Notes: generated by a model not told the origin, from the letters alone. A stretch of 37,119 nt of DNA from Clostridia bacterium (GCA_900769545.1 CAAGGZ010000030.1:1-37119), one strand, 5' to 3'. Shown: positions 1 through 9,363, numbered from the stretch's first letter. Translations and numbers: made by a program.

Positions 1-531
1 AAAGGTAAGATAGGTTTTTCCGTATTTTCTTTCGTCGTATTTTTCCAGCCCTTCAATTTCTCCCTCGAAAGGTCTGTCACGCTCGTACACGGCAACGCCG
101 TTATCCGAAAGCAAGCCTTTCTCGGAAATTTTTTTCAGAGCCGCCACGCCGTAGTCAAAGCGGTAAGGAGGGTCGATAAAAATCAAATCAAATTCCCCTT
201 TCACCGTCTCCAAACATACGGAAAAATCATAATTATATACCCTTGCCTCTTCGCCGCCTACTAAAATTTTCAAAGCCGCAAGATTTTTTTTGAGTATGGA
301 AAGGCTGTCCTTGGAATAGTCGTTGAATACGACTTCCTTCGCACCGCGAGACAGGCTCTCCAAGCCCAATGCGCCGCTCCCTGAAAACAAATCGAGCACG
401 CGCGCACCGTAAATTTTTAAAGACAGAATGTTAAAGAGAGATTCCCGAACTCTGTCCGACGTCGGTCGAACATCCTCGCCGGGGAACTCCGCCAAAACTC
501 TGCTTCTGTGTTTTCCGCCGATAATTCTCAT
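1..531 (-). CDS. rsmD: 16S rRNA (guanine966-N2)-methyltransferase RsmD, 3' end cut by window
   Basis: Methylates G966 of 16S rRNA (E. coli numbering) using S-adenosylmethionine, late in small-subunit assembly. My translation of the minus strand from the ATG at 531 begins MRIIGGKHRSR, the typical RsmD start. It continues with TSDRVRESLFNIL, the SAM-binding stretch DLFSGSGALGLESLSRGA, and the catalytic FIDPPY motif around residues 126-131. In-window length is 177 codons; family members are about 185 residues, so only a few C-terminal residues lie beyond the left edge. The gene starts 12 bp after the stop of the upstream membrane-protein gene, so the two are probably co-transcribed. Identity is firm from the motifs. 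Confidence 0.93.
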   Translation of the reverse strand, partial: MRIIGGKHRSRVLAEFPGEDVRPTSDRVRESLFNILSLKIYGARVLDLFSGSGALGLESLSRGAKEVVFNDYSKDSLSILKKNLAALKILVGGEEARVYNYDFSVCLETVKGEFDLIFIDPPYRFDYGVAALKKISEKGLLSDNGVAVYERDRPFEGEIEGLEKYDERKYGKTYLTF

Positions 532-543
532 GGTTTTCTCCGC

Positions 544-1320
544 TTATTTGCGTTTTTTGGGCTTCGTACCGGGCAAGCCGCCGTAGTTGATTTTCTTCTC
601 TCTTTGCGCTTCTGCCTGCGCTGCTTTATCAGCAATAATCTGCTCACGAACCGCCTTGTTTCTACGCGCGTATGCGCCTGCAATATAGAAACCCCCCGAG
701 ATGATAATGGGAATCAAGGCAAACAGACAAGCCCAAAGATAACTAATCGTAGTAGCCGCCGTTCCTGCCACTTTCGCCAAAGCTACCTGTTGCATATTAT
801 AACAGAAGAAAGGCAACAATGCCCAACCGCAAAGAAAGAGCAAAATAACCGCCGTAACGCCAAGCGCGCCACCATTCAAACCGCCATCAATGGCTGTTTG
901 GTTCACTGCAAATACAATCCCTGCAATCAAGGTAAGAAACGCAATAATACCGCCGACCGCAAAGCCTTTCCAATCGCGGTATTCTTTTGCAATTTTGTGC
1001 GAGGACATTTTATAGCTATTCCCATAAGCGTCTGCGCTGGTACGCTTGATGTTACCCGAAACGAGCATTTCATAATGACTGCCGCCGTTTGCCCACATAA
1101 TGATTGCGTTATACGCCGCCGCCGCAATCGCAAGCCCTACCGTCCACATGGTTTTCTTTGTGTTCCACGTAAGATACTCTACGCCTTCCTCCGTTTTCAT
1201 ACAAATCATCATCAGCACCATACTGGCGCAAAAGTACATAAACGCCGAAGGAAGCCCACATTTTACGAGCGTCCATACGTATTCCCAGAAAGCCTTTAAT
1301 TTTTCGTTTTTCTTTGCCAT
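544..1320 (-). CDS. Hypothetical integral membrane protein, about five spans
   Basis: I do not recognise the family. The 258-residue protein has a short basic N-terminus, then hydrophobic segments at roughly residues 20-41, 58-77, 118-138, 151-174 and 190-216. It ends in a charged, Ala/Lys-rich cytoplasmic tail (about 218-258, ending TKPKKRK). The loop around 78-117 is polar and has no recognisable catalytic motif. The start at 1320 is supported by GGAG nine bases upstream. It lies between the 5-formyl-THF cyclo-ligase gene and rsmD on the same strand with short gaps, so co-expression is likely, but the neighbours do not suggest a function. The coding assignment is secure; the role is unknown. 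Confidence 0.8.
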   Translation of the reverse strand: MAKKNEKLKAFWEYVWTLVKCGLPSAFMYFCASMVLMMICMKTEEGVEYLTWNTKKTMWTVGLAIAAAAYNAIIMWANGGSHYEMLVSGNIKRTSADAYGNSYKMSSHKIAKEYRDWKGFAVGGIIAFLTLIAGIVFAVNQTAIDGGLNGGALGVTAVILLFLCGWALLPFFCYNMQQVALAKVAGTAATTISYLWACLFALIPIIISGGFYIAGAYARRNKAVREQIIADKAAQAEAQREKKINYGGLPGTKPKKRK

Positions 1321-1367
1321 ATTCGTATTCTCCGAATGTAATTTTCTTTCGTTATTAAGATTTAATA

Positions 1368-1985
1368 TTATTTATTATTAAGATTGGATATTGTTAATAT
1401 ACGTTTGTCCGTAACTATTATATCCGCTTTTTCGTCGGTGTTTTCCGTCGGAACTTCGTTTATAACCTGAAAATCGTAGCCATACGCAATTCGTTTTGCT
1501 TTCTTATGTTGAGACAAATACCTATCATAATATCCACCGCCGTATCCCAATCGATTACCTTGCTCGTCTACTGCCAAAAGCGGTAATATTATATAATCCG
1601 TATCGCCGTCAAAAGCCTGTCCAACAGGCTCCCGTATGCCCTGCTTTGAAAGCGTAAAATCTTCTCCGTATAAAACGACTGTCATTTGACCGTTTTCTAT
1701 TCTCGGACAATAGATAGCCTGTCCACGCTGCAAGAGTGTTTCTATCAACCCATCCGTGGGGGCTTCCGAAGAAAAGGAAAGGTAGAAAAAATAGCTTCGT
1801 CTCGCACCTGCCCCCTCCATTTTGTCGATAATCCACAAAAAATTATCTATCAAAGCCCGTTCTTTTAGGTCACGGTTTTCATTTTGCCCACGTCGCTCCT
1901 TCATATACGCGCGCAGACGTTTTTTTCGTTCTTGGACGGAGAGCGTTTCCGTCTCCGTCACAAATTGCAATTTAGTCCCAGTCAT
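1368..1985 (-). CDS. 5-formyltetrahydrofolate cyclo-ligase (MTHFS/YgfA family)
   Basis: Converts 5-formyl-THF to 5,10-methenyl-THF with ATP, returning a storage folate to the one-carbon pool. Family hallmarks are present: a basic N-terminal helix (RKKRLRAYMKERR), the central DYIILPLLAVDEQGNRLGYG segment, and the GYGGGYYDRYL phosphate/folate-binding loop, followed by an AYGYDFQ strand. I start it at the ATG at 1985, which has GGAG seven bases upstream and overlaps the alr stop by 14 bases. The open frame reaches back to 2027, deep inside alr, without support. A GTG at 1961 is an alternative. Product length is 205 residues, slightly longer than the usual 180-200. It is translationally coupled to alr. 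Confidence 0.9.
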   Translation of the reverse strand: MTGTKLQFVTETETLSVQERKKRLRAYMKERRGQNENRDLKERALIDNFLWIIDKMEGAGARRSYFFYLSFSSEAPTDGLIETLLQRGQAIYCPRIENGQMTVVLYGEDFTLSKQGIREPVGQAFDGDTDYIILPLLAVDEQGNRLGYGGGYYDRYLSQHKKAKRIAYGYDFQVINEVPTENTDEKADIIVTDKRILTISNLNNK

Positions 1986-3027
1986 ACACAAACTCCGCGC
2001 GTTTGGTCGCCGCGCACAGCACTTCATAGGAAATCGTGCCCGTTTTTTTCGCTACGTCCGCCGCATCAATCAGCACGGGAATCCAAGCGCCCTGTTTTAG
2101 CGAATCCTTTCGGATACAAGCGTCCATACAAAGGTTATTGATTTGCTCTTTCGCGCCAAAAACGCCGTTGTTGCGGCTCCGCAAAAAGCCATCCGCATAG
2201 CCGTAGCGGCAAACGCTAAGCCCCTCACCCTCGTTAAGCGTAACTGACGGAGTCCCGTAGCCTGCGCCGCCAAAAGCGTACGCCCTTGTCGCCACCACCG
2301 ACGCGTAAACCGTCATCCCCTTCCGCAAAGTCGGGATATTGCGCATATCCTGCGCGCCATCGGGCAAATACCCGTACAAACCAATGCCGATTCTCGTCAT
2401 ATCGTAAAGAAATTCTCTGCCGAGAAGCGCCCCGTACGTACCGCCCAAATGCGCCGTTACGTCGGGAAAATATTCCTTCACCTCGGCGAGCGCTTGCTCA
2501 AAGAGCGCTTTTTGTTGATAAGCACAGCGCAGAGAATATTCATACAAATGCGAATAAACACCCTGTACTTGTAAAACTCCCTCCGCTTTTAGGAGCCTGC
2601 AAACGGCGGAAAGCTCTTTTATTTCCAAGCCGTAACGGTTCATTCCCGTATTGATTTTTAAATGTACGCACGCGGTTTTCCGTCGCTCCCGACAAGCCTT
2701 CGTCAAAAGCTTTGCGGTAGAAACGTCCGACACCGTCGCAACGAAGCCGTTGTCAACAAACACGGCGGCTTCTTCTTCCGTAATCGGCGGCGTGAATACC
2801 AAAATATCCTTTCCGCACGCAGGTAAACGGATTTCCAACGCCTCGGAAAGCAATGCAACCGCAAAGCAGTCCGCAAACGATTCCAATGCGTTTACAACAA
2901 GCTCCGCGCCATGTCCGTAGGCGTTCGCCTTGACAACCGCGCATAATTTTTTGCCTGTCAACGCCGAGAAAAGCTCGGCGTTGCGGCGTATATTTCCCAA
3001 ATGAATCTTCGCTTTAATTTTCTGCAC
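1972..3027 (-). CDS. alr: Alanine racemase (PLP-dependent)
   Basis: Interconverts L- and D-alanine for peptidoglycan. The PLP lysine is K33 in VVKANAYGHG. INTGMNRYG and the C-terminal YGYADG motif, which carries the second catalytic base tyrosine region, are also present. At 351 residues it is slightly shorter than typical (360-390). The start is a GTG at 3027, because an in-frame TAA lies two codons upstream. No clear Shine-Dalgarno sequence is visible there, so initiation may depend on translation of the upstream zinc-ribbon gene, whose stop is 38 bp away. It overlaps the folate cyclo-ligase gene downstream. Confidence 0.95.
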   Translation of the reverse strand: MQKIKAKIHLGNIRRNAELFSALTGKKLCAVVKANAYGHGAELVVNALESFADCFAVALLSEALEIRLPACGKDILVFTPPITEEEAAVFVDNGFVATVSDVSTAKLLTKACRERRKTACVHLKINTGMNRYGLEIKELSAVCRLLKAEGVLQVQGVYSHLYEYSLRCAYQQKALFEQALAEVKEYFPDVTAHLGGTYGALLGREFLYDMTRIGIGLYGYLPDGAQDMRNIPTLRKGMTVYASVVATRAYAFGGAGYGTPSVTLNEGEGLSVCRYGYADGFLRSRNNGVFGAKEQINNLCMDACIRKDSLKQGAWIPVLIDAADVAKKTGTISYEVLCAATKRAEFVYDWD

Positions 3028-3065
3028 GCTTTATCGTATGCAACAGCCACGAAAAAGGTGTTTTC

Positions 3066-3767
3066 TTATTCTCCAAAAATAATACGGTGGCAGTTATCGC
3101 ACTCAATCGTACCGCCGCCCGTCAGTTTATTACGCGCAGCCAACGGCGGTTCCATACCGCAGAACGGACACCGATTGTTCGCCAACTCGCCCACGACGGG
3201 GAAAATTCTCTCCTTTCGTTTCGTTTGATAGACCTCCATCATTTCCGCGGGAATGTCTTTGGCTACTTTTGCAAGCTTGCTTTCGATTTCTTTCTTTTCA
3301 GGCTCTTTTGCCGCTTTCACCGCTTTATATTTCTCGGAAACTTCCGCATACTGTTTCTGCATAGAAATAACCTGCTTTTTAAGCTTCTGATATTCTGCGT
3401 CCGTATCCTTGATATTCGTCGTCAACACGTTGAGGTCTGCCTTGAGCTTCTTCAACTGCTCCACGATCGACTGCGCTTTCTTCTTATAGAAAGCAATATC
3501 CGCGCCGCCGCTTACCAATTCGTCAAGGTTTTCAAAGTCCTTCAACGTCTCTTCCGTCTGCAAATACTTTTTGGAAATCTGTTCCGCCTCACTCTTGAGC
3601 GCTGCCGCTTTTGCATCCAAGGAATCCAACTTTTCAGGAGCCGTTTCTAAAAACTTCTTCACCTTTACGTATTCCTTTCTTTCGTCGCAACCGGCAAGAT
3701 CACGTTCCAATTTGTACAAATCCTTGTCGATTTCCTGATAGCTTAAAATTGCTTTAACTTGTGCCAT
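3066..3767 (-). CDS. Coiled-coil C4-type zinc-ribbon protein
   Basis: A 233-residue protein: residues 10 to about 175 form a long charged coiled coil (repeated K/E-rich heptads), followed by a C-terminal zinc ribbon with CPFCG and CDNCHR, a C-x2-C...C-x2-C site. This matches the zinc-ribbon family (formerly DUF164) commonly encoded next to Nif3-like genes in Firmicutes. Its biochemical role is not established; nucleic acid or nucleotide-related functions have been suggested from context. The start at 3767 has a strong GGAGGAG sequence. It lies 15 bp after the Nif3-like gene and 38 bp before alr, in the same run. Confidence 0.88.
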   Translation of the reverse strand: MAQVKAILSYQEIDKDLYKLERDLAGCDERKEYVKVKKFLETAPEKLDSLDAKAAALKSEAEQISKKYLQTEETLKDFENLDELVSGGADIAFYKKKAQSIVEQLKKLKADLNVLTTNIKDTDAEYQKLKKQVISMQKQYAEVSEKYKAVKAAKEPEKKEIESKLAKVAKDIPAEMMEVYQTKRKERIFPVVGELANNRCPFCGMEPPLAARNKLTGGGTIECDNCHRIIFGE

Positions 3768-3782
3768 ATCGTTCTCCTCCCG

Positions 3783-4589
3783 TCAAAGCAGATTCTCGTC
3801 CGTGTGATATTCGCACGGTATCTTGACCTGCTGACAGATTTTTTCATAATATTTTCTAAAGCCGTAATTTTCCGACGCGTAGTGCGTCATCACAATCACC
3901 GCCAAACCCGATTCCACCGCCAACGTAATTACGTGGTGTTTGAAATCTGCCGAAACCATAACCTCCGCGCCGTTTTTCTTTGCGAAAATCACTGCGCCCT
4001 CGTCTGCGCCTGCACCGCAAAAACTCGCCGCGCGTGTAACCGATTTTTTATCCTCGCCAAAAAGCCAAATACGCTTTGACGAAAATTCTTTTTGCATATT
4101 CTGCGCCAAATCGCTTAATTTCGTTTCTTGAATATCGTACACACGGCCGTAACCGCCCGTCTCCATTTTGTGCATGAGCGCGCAGGGGCCAAGCTCTCCG
4201 CCAGCAGAGCGCGCAATTCCTTGCGCCAAGCTCTCGTCAATGCCGCCCTCTGCGCAATCGAGATTGAGGTGCATAGAAATCACGGAAATGCCGTTTTTGA
4301 TACATTTCACGAGTTTTTGCTCCGTCAAATCATCAGCATCGCAACGAGCGTGATTGATTTTTCCGTACATAGACGGATGGTGGGTGATAATGAGGTTTGC
4401 CCCCACTGCAATCGCCTTGTCAATCGCCGCAAAGGATAAATCAAGCGTACAAACAATCCCCTTGATTTCTTCGCCGCAATCCACCAAAATACCGCTGTTA
4501 TCGTACGCGCCGAAAGCGGCGCAATATTCGTCGCTGATACTTTTCGGCGCAAGAGCGTCCGCTATTTTATAAACTTCACTTAATTTCAC
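3783..4589 (-). CDS. Nif3-like dinuclear metal-center protein
   Basis: Member of the Nif3/YqfO family, often labelled GTP cyclohydrolase I type 2 homologue; the true substrate is unsettled. Metal ligands are recognisable: H70-H71 in ITHHPSMYG, D111 in LNLDCAEGG, and the C-terminal MTHYASENYG with a His and Glu. At 268 residues it matches the short form lacking the inserted PII-like domain. The start is GTG at 4589, with GAGGGAG nine bases upstream. The first 14 bases overlap the end of trmK, so translation is coupled. The trmK/Nif3/zinc-ribbon trio is a common Firmicutes neighbourhood, which supports all three calls. Confidence 0.9.
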   Translation of the reverse strand: MKLSEVYKIADALAPKSISDEYCAAFGAYDNSGILVDCGEEIKGIVCTLDLSFAAIDKAIAVGANLIITHHPSMYGKINHARCDADDLTEQKLVKCIKNGISVISMHLNLDCAEGGIDESLAQGIARSAGGELGPCALMHKMETGGYGRVYDIQETKLSDLAQNMQKEFSSKRIWLFGEDKKSVTRAASFCGAGADEGAVIFAKKNGAEVMVSADFKHHVITLAVESGLAVIVMTHYASENYGFRKYYEKICQQVKIPCEYHTDENLL

Positions 4590-5259
4590 CGCGTAATACT
4601 CCCTCTAAACGTTTTTTACGAGCCTTTAGCGCATTTCGGCTATCCTCTTGTAATTGAGGTTGCCCTAAATACGCCTCGGTGTTGGTTATCCATTTTTGTA
4701 CTTTTTCCACGAACGCCGTAGGCATTTTTTCAAGATTTTCCCTGCCAAATTCATACTCCGCATCCGAATAATCTCGTACATGCCCCCCTTCTTCGAGTTT
4801 CCCTCCGCAAATTACATCGTAATATTTTACGTCGGAAAAGGTAAAGTCACGCTCGATATACGCGCCCTTTTCCAAAAGGTAGCGACGGAGCTTCTCCGCG
4901 TCGTGCATAGGCTGAAATACAAATTTTTTAGGAATAAAACCGTACTTTTTATCGGATAAAATATCCACGATTTCACTGCCGCCCATACCAGCGATAAGCA
5001 CCTGGTCTACGTCCTTGTCTACGCCAAAAAAGCCGTCGCCAAGCACGGAAATCGCTCTGCCGTCCGCAATATAATCCGCAAGCAACGTTTCCGCTTTTTG
5101 CAAGCTCCCCTTGCTGATGTCGGACAGAATGGCTTTTTCGCAAAGCTCGTTTTTCAACATATATTCCGAACAATACCCATGGTCGCAACCCACGTCGGCA
5201 AAGGTTTTTGCTTTCGTAAGCAACGAACACAGCGTATCAATACGCTTGCTGTAACCCAT
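4576..5259 (-). CDS. trmK: tRNA (adenine22-N1)-methyltransferase TrmK
   Basis: Methylates A22 in the D-loop of tRNAs with SAM. SAM-binding motif I is FADVGCDHGYCSEYM (residues 20-34), and the family signature LIAGMGGSEIV lies at 88-98. The C-terminus is a predicted helical coiled coil. Its ATG overlaps the rpoD stop by one base (TAATG), so it is translated from the sigma-factor message. Residues 158-163 (GGHVRD), in a loop that varies in this family, are encoded by one copy of the six-copy G-rich repeat described separately. Length is 227, normal for the family. Confidence 0.92.
   Translation of the reverse strand: MGYSKRIDTLCSLLTKAKTFADVGCDHGYCSEYMLKNELCEKAILSDISKGSLQKAETLLADYIADGRAISVLGDGFFGVDKDVDQVLIAGMGGSEIVDILSDKKYGFIPKKFVFQPMHDAEKLRRYLLEKGAYIERDFTFSDVKYYDVICGGKLEEGGHVRDYSDAEYEFGRENLEKMPTAFVEKVQKWITNTEAYLGQPQLQEDSRNALKARKKRLEGVLRGEIK
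4771..4790 (-). repeat. G-rich repeat copy 1 (inside trmK)
   Basis: Minus-strand GGGGGGCATGTACGAGAT. Read in frame as GGHVRD in TrmK. It has one more G than copies 3 to 6 and is used in a different reading frame from aroC and the 84-residue gene. Confidence 0.85.
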
Positions 5260-6314
5260 TATTCCAAAAAGTCTTTCAGCTTTTTACTACGCGAAGGATG
5301 ACGGAGCTTTCTCAACGCTTTCGCTTCAATCTGACGAATACGCTCACGCGTAACGTTAAACTCTCTGCCCACTTCCTCCAACGTTCTAGGCTTGCCGTCG
5401 TCAATGCCGTAACGAAGACGGAGCACCTTTTCCTCTCTGGGCGTCAACGTGTCAAGCACGCCAAGAAGCTGTTCCTTGAGCATAGTAAACGCTACGGAAT
5501 CGCTGGGCGTCGTCGTCTTTTCATCCTCGATAAAATCGCCCAAGTGGCTGTCTTCCTCTTCACCGATAGGCGTTTCCAAAGAAACGGGGTCTTGCGCAAT
5601 TTTCTGGATTTCACGGACTCTTTCTTCCGTTACGCCCATTTTTTCTGCAATTTCGCTGGGAGTAGGTTCTCTGCCCAGCTCCTGCAAAAGCACACGCTGT
5701 ACTCTCGTTAATTTATTGATGGTTTCTACCATATGAACGGGAATACGAATGGTACGCGCCTGATCGGCAATCGCACGGGTAATGGACTGACGAATCCACC
5801 ACGTTGCATACGTAGAGAATTTAAAGCCCTTCTGATAATCAAATTTTTCCACGGCTTTCATAAGCCCGAGGTTGCCTTCCTGAATCAAATCCAAAAAGAG
5901 CATACCGCGCCCCACATAACGCTTTGCAATGGAAACAACCAAACGCAAGTTCGCTTCGGAAAGGCGTTTTTTTGCCGCTTCGTCGTTTTCTTGCATACGT
6001 TTTGCAAGCTCGACTTCTTCTTCTGCCGACAACAAAGGCACACGGCCGATGTCTTTGAGGTACATTTTAACGGGATCGTCGAGCCCGATGTCGGAAAGAG
6101 CCTGCTCGAAGAGCTCTTTATCTCTCTGCTCTTCATCCACAACCTGAATACCAGCCTCGTTCATCGTTTTGTAAACGAGATCCATCTGCTCCGGCGTCAT
6201 ATCGAATTTTTCGATAATGTCCAACAATTCATGATTGCTGATGTCGCCTCTTTTACCGAATTTCTCGATAATGCCCGCTAAAAGTTCGTTGAGTTTTTGC
6301 TCGGATATAGTCAT
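5259..6314 (-). CDS. rpoD: Primary sigma factor RpoD/SigA
   Basis: Housekeeping sigma-70 factor. Visible are a short region 1.1 (about 1-60), region 1.2 (DPVKMYLKDIGRVPLL, about 80-95), region 2 with the -10 recognition helix (FSTYATWWIRQSITRAIADQ), region 3 (TPSEIAEKMGVTEERV), and region 4 with the -35 helix-turn-helix (TLEEVGREFNVTRERIRQIE). At 351 residues it is the compact Firmicutes type. The start has GGAGG six bases upstream. It sits 59 bp after dnaG, as in the macromolecular-synthesis operon of other bacteria, here preceded by dgt and followed by trmK. Perfect TTGACA/TATAAT promoters elsewhere in the window fit this sigma factor. Confidence 0.97.
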   Translation of the reverse strand: MTISEQKLNELLAGIIEKFGKRGDISNHELLDIIEKFDMTPEQMDLVYKTMNEAGIQVVDEEQRDKELFEQALSDIGLDDPVKMYLKDIGRVPLLSAEEEVELAKRMQENDEAAKKRLSEANLRLVVSIAKRYVGRGMLFLDLIQEGNLGLMKAVEKFDYQKGFKFSTYATWWIRQSITRAIADQARTIRIPVHMVETINKLTRVQRVLLQELGREPTPSEIAEKMGVTEERVREIQKIAQDPVSLETPIGEEEDSHLGDFIEDEKTTTPSDSVAFTMLKEQLLGVLDTLTPREEKVLRLRYGIDDGKPRTLEEVGREFNVTRERIRQIEAKALRKLRHPSRSKKLKDFLE

Positions 6315-6373
6315 TTTTATCCTCCGTTTATATCAAACAGTTGCCTGTTTTTTCCTTACTTATTTTTTATCCG

Positions 6374-8185
6374 TTATCTGCGCTTGTTCTTTTCGCGAAT
6401 ACATTCGCCAAGTCTCTGCGCTATTTTTTTTCGTTCTTCCTCTTCCGTCGCCTTTTCATAGGCTTCGTTCAAAGCCGCAATTTCGTCCTCGATCGCCTGT
6501 TTTTGCAAGGTCTGCACGCTGTCCGCAAAAAACTTTTCCGCAATCGCCCCCGTCAGCTTTTCACCGTAGTTTAAATCGAGTATCTCGTTCAACTCCCCAC
6601 AGTTTTCGTCCAAAACCTCGAACAATTCGCTGGGGCGAATACGCTCGCCTTTTTGCTCCCTATCCGCAATATACCACGCAATCACCTTATGCGTTTCATC
6701 GCGGAGCGGCAAATCCGTTACCTTCAAATCTTTGGCATACGGAGCGGAAAACAGTTTCGCCGCCAAAATAAAGCGCAACGCTTTTTTCTGCTTGTCCGTA
6801 CCAGCCGCCGTTTCCGCAAAACGCTCCTGCGGTAACGTAATTTCCGTCTGCTGTTTTTCTTCTTTGGGCAGATTTTGCAAGTCTCGCTCCAATGCATGAT
6901 AGCTAACGCCCGTTTTATCACGGAGCTTTTTCAAAAGCTCCTCTTTTACACTCTCGCTCTCCGCAGAGCGCACAACCTTCAAGGCTTCCGTCAAAAATCT
7001 GCGTTTTTCTTCCGTTCTCGTCAAATCAAATTTACGCTCTAACGCGTGCAATTTATAGTCGATGAGCGGCATCGCTTCGTCCAGACATTTTTGGTATGCG
7101 TCCTTGCCCTGTTTTGCCACGTCATCAGGGTCAAGCCCGTCAGGCAAAGGCACAACGCGCACCTGCAACGCTTCGCCGTCCAAAATTTCCAACCCTCGTA
7201 AATCCGCTTTTTGCCCCGCGAAGTCACCGTCGTAGCTGATGAGTACGTTATCCGTATAACGCTTAATCAGCCTTGCTTGCTCCTTGGTGAGCGAAGTTCC
7301 CATAGAAGCGACTACGTTTTTAAAACCTGCCTGATAGAGGGAAATGGTATCCATATACCCCTCTACAATAATGACTTCATTGATGGGCTGCTCCCGTTTG
7401 AGCTTTTTCAAAAGATTGATATTGTACAAGGTTTTGCTCTTATTAAAGAGCAACGTTTCCTTGGTGTTTTTATACTTTGCGAAATCGGATTTTTCAAGCA
7501 ATCTACCGCCGAACGCAACCACTTCGTCAAAGGCGTTGATAATAGGAAACACCAAACGCCCTGCCTGCGCGTCCACCAATCTACCGCGCCTATCCTCGCC
7601 GCATACGCCGCTGTCGAGCAAATCCTCCCTCGTATAGCCTTTATCCCGAAGATAATCGGGCAAGCTGTAAAAATCAAGAGACGCGCCCAATCCAAATCTT
7701 TTCACGGTTGTGGGAGACATTCCTCGCCGATTGATATACCGCAAATGGGCGTCCGCCCTTTCATCACCGCTATACAGATTGGAAAGGTAAAACCTTGCCG
7801 AATCGAGCATAATCGCCGCAAGCGAATCTCGCTTTTTCTTCATCTGCTGCGACTTCTCGTTGTCGTAGCCCGTTTCGGGAACGGTCATTTTCGCGCGATC
7901 CGCCAAAATGCGTACCGCGCCCATAAAGTCGGTGGACTCAATTTCTCTAACAAAACGAATAACGTCGCCCGACTCCCCACAGCCGAAACAATGATAGAAC
8001 TGGTCAGCTTGGCTCACTGAAAAAGAAGGCGTCTTTTCGTGATGAAAAGGACAACAAGCCCAGTGATTTCCGCCCTTTCTATCCAGCGCCACGTAACTGC
8101 CGATGACCTCGACAATATCGTTTCTGTCCTTGAGCGCCCGAAGGAAGTCTTGAAATTCTTGATTTCGGTCTTTCATACCGCTCAC
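6374..8185 (-). CDS. dnaG: DNA primase DnaG
   Basis: Synthesises RNA primers at the replication fork. The N-terminal zinc finger uses C45, H48, C66 and C69 (CPFH...CFGC). The TOPRIM core has E275 in VEGYMD and the DGD at 319-321. A C-terminal helical region should contact the replicative helicase. Length is 603 residues, normal. I accept the GTG at 8185: a GGAGGT sequence is eight bases upstream, while the ATG at 8176 would be about 17 bases from it. The GTGA overlaps the dgt stop by four bases, so translation is coupled. Confidence 0.96.
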   Translation of the reverse strand: MSGMKDRNQEFQDFLRALKDRNDIVEVIGSYVALDRKGGNHWACCPFHHEKTPSFSVSQADQFYHCFGCGESGDVIRFVREIESTDFMGAVRILADRAKMTVPETGYDNEKSQQMKKKRDSLAAIMLDSARFYLSNLYSGDERADAHLRYINRRGMSPTTVKRFGLGASLDFYSLPDYLRDKGYTREDLLDSGVCGEDRRGRLVDAQAGRLVFPIINAFDEVVAFGGRLLEKSDFAKYKNTKETLLFNKSKTLYNINLLKKLKREQPINEVIIVEGYMDTISLYQAGFKNVVASMGTSLTKEQARLIKRYTDNVLISYDGDFAGQKADLRGLEILDGEALQVRVVPLPDGLDPDDVAKQGKDAYQKCLDEAMPLIDYKLHALERKFDLTRTEEKRRFLTEALKVVRSAESESVKEELLKKLRDKTGVSYHALERDLQNLPKEEKQQTEITLPQERFAETAAGTDKQKKALRFILAAKLFSAPYAKDLKVTDLPLRDETHKVIAWYIADREQKGERIRPSELFEVLDENCGELNEILDLNYGEKLTGAIAEKFFADSVQTLQKQAIEDEIAALNEAYEKATEEEERKKIAQRLGECIREKNKRR

Positions 8186-9216
8186 GTAAGCCCACCTCCA
8201 ATCGAAAAGTTTGCCGGAATAAACAAATTCTCAAACACGGCGATTGCGTAGCGGTCGGTCATACCCGACAGATAATCGCAAACAACCTGTTCTTTTTCGT
8301 ATTCGTCCAATAATTGCAAATAGGGTTTTGGCAGCTTGTCCGCGTGCTGCATAAAATACTCAAACATTTGCGTAAGCATACGCTCCGCCCTGTCCTGCAT
8401 AGATTTATTCGTGAGCGCATAAACGCGCTCAAACATAAACGCGCGAAGCTCGTTCGTTGCAGCCATCACTTCTTCGGACATAGTGACGTGCGGCTGGTTT
8501 TCGGAATGCTTCCAAATATCCGCAATCGCCGTATTGATACGGGTCTTGGTCTTATTGCCAAGCACTTTCACGGCATTCTTCGGTAAATCCTCCGCGCGAA
8601 TGATTCCCGCGCGAATGGCGTCCTCAATATCATGGTTGATATAGGCAATCCTATCCGCCAAGGAAACCGCTTCGCCTTCAAGCGTCATAGGCTTCCCTGT
8701 GCTCTTATGCTCCAAAATCCCATCGCGGACTTCCATCGTAAGGTTAAGCCCTCTGCCGTTCTTTTCAATGACGTCTACCACTCTGAGCGATTGTTCGTTG
8801 TGCCAAAAACCTTTTTCGGAAAGTTTCCCCAGCACTTTTTCCCCCACGTGCCCAAACGGCGTATGTCCCAAATCGTGCCCGAGCGCAATCGCTTCCGCCA
8901 AGTCCTCGTTTAAGGACAGGGAGCGCGCAATCGAACGCGCAATCTGCGACACGTCTACCGTATGCGTCATACGGGTAATATAATGGTCGCCCTCGGGCGC
9001 GCAAAATACCTGCGTTTTGTTCTTCAAACGTTTGAACGAGTTACTGTAAATAATACGGTCTCGGTCTCTCTGAAATTCCGTACGAAAATCGCAGGGCGAT
9101 TCCTCACGAAACCGTCCTTTTGTCTCCGCCGATTTTACTGCGTAGGGAGACAAAAAAAGCTCCTCATTGGCGCAAACGCGTTCTCTTACGGTAGCGTATT
9201 GTTTTTCATTGGTCAC
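8182..9216 (-). CDS. dgt: dGTP triphosphohydrolase-like HD-domain protein
   Basis: Predicted deoxynucleotide triphosphohydrolase of the dGTPase type 2 family: dNTP to deoxynucleoside plus triphosphate, adjusting precursor pools. The HD metal site is readable as RMTHTVDVSQIARSIAR (first His), ALGHDLGHTPFGHVGE (HD pair), and a later Asp in AYINHDIEDA. Length 344 fits the short form. The start is a GTG at 9216 preceded by GGAGG eight bases upstream. It is the first gene of the run dgt-dnaG-rpoD. I did not find a convincing -35/-10 pair in the very AT-rich sequence upstream (9217-9360). Confidence 0.9.
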   Translation of the reverse strand: MTNEKQYATVRERVCANEELFLSPYAVKSAETKGRFREESPCDFRTEFQRDRDRIIYSNSFKRLKNKTQVFCAPEGDHYITRMTHTVDVSQIARSIARSLSLNEDLAEAIALGHDLGHTPFGHVGEKVLGKLSEKGFWHNEQSLRVVDVIEKNGRGLNLTMEVRDGILEHKSTGKPMTLEGEAVSLADRIAYINHDIEDAIRAGIIRAEDLPKNAVKVLGNKTKTRINTAIADIWKHSENQPHVTMSEEVMAATNELRAFMFERVYALTNKSMQDRAERMLTQMFEYFMQHADKLPKPYLQLLDEYEKEQVVCDYLSGMTDRYAIAVFENLFIPANFSIGGGLT

Positions 9217-9363
9217 TTTTCTTTCCTCCTTATCGCGTATTCCTTATATAAACCGATACTCGGCATATTATTTATTCGACAAAAGTTCTTTTTTCCCTCT
9301 TTTTTTAAGAAAAAAAATGAATTTTTTTTATATTTTTCACAAAATCTTCATTTTTATAAAAAA

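Noticed and set aside
508..1299. Long plus-strand open frame (263 codons) opposite the membrane-protein gene
   Set aside because: It is the mirror of the minus-strand gene, has a low-complexity Arg/His-rich translation and no ribosome site; the minus frame has clear membrane spans.
9217..9360. AT-rich region upstream of dgt, searched for a promoter
   Set aside because: Several partial -10-like strings but no -35/-10 pair with acceptable spacing.
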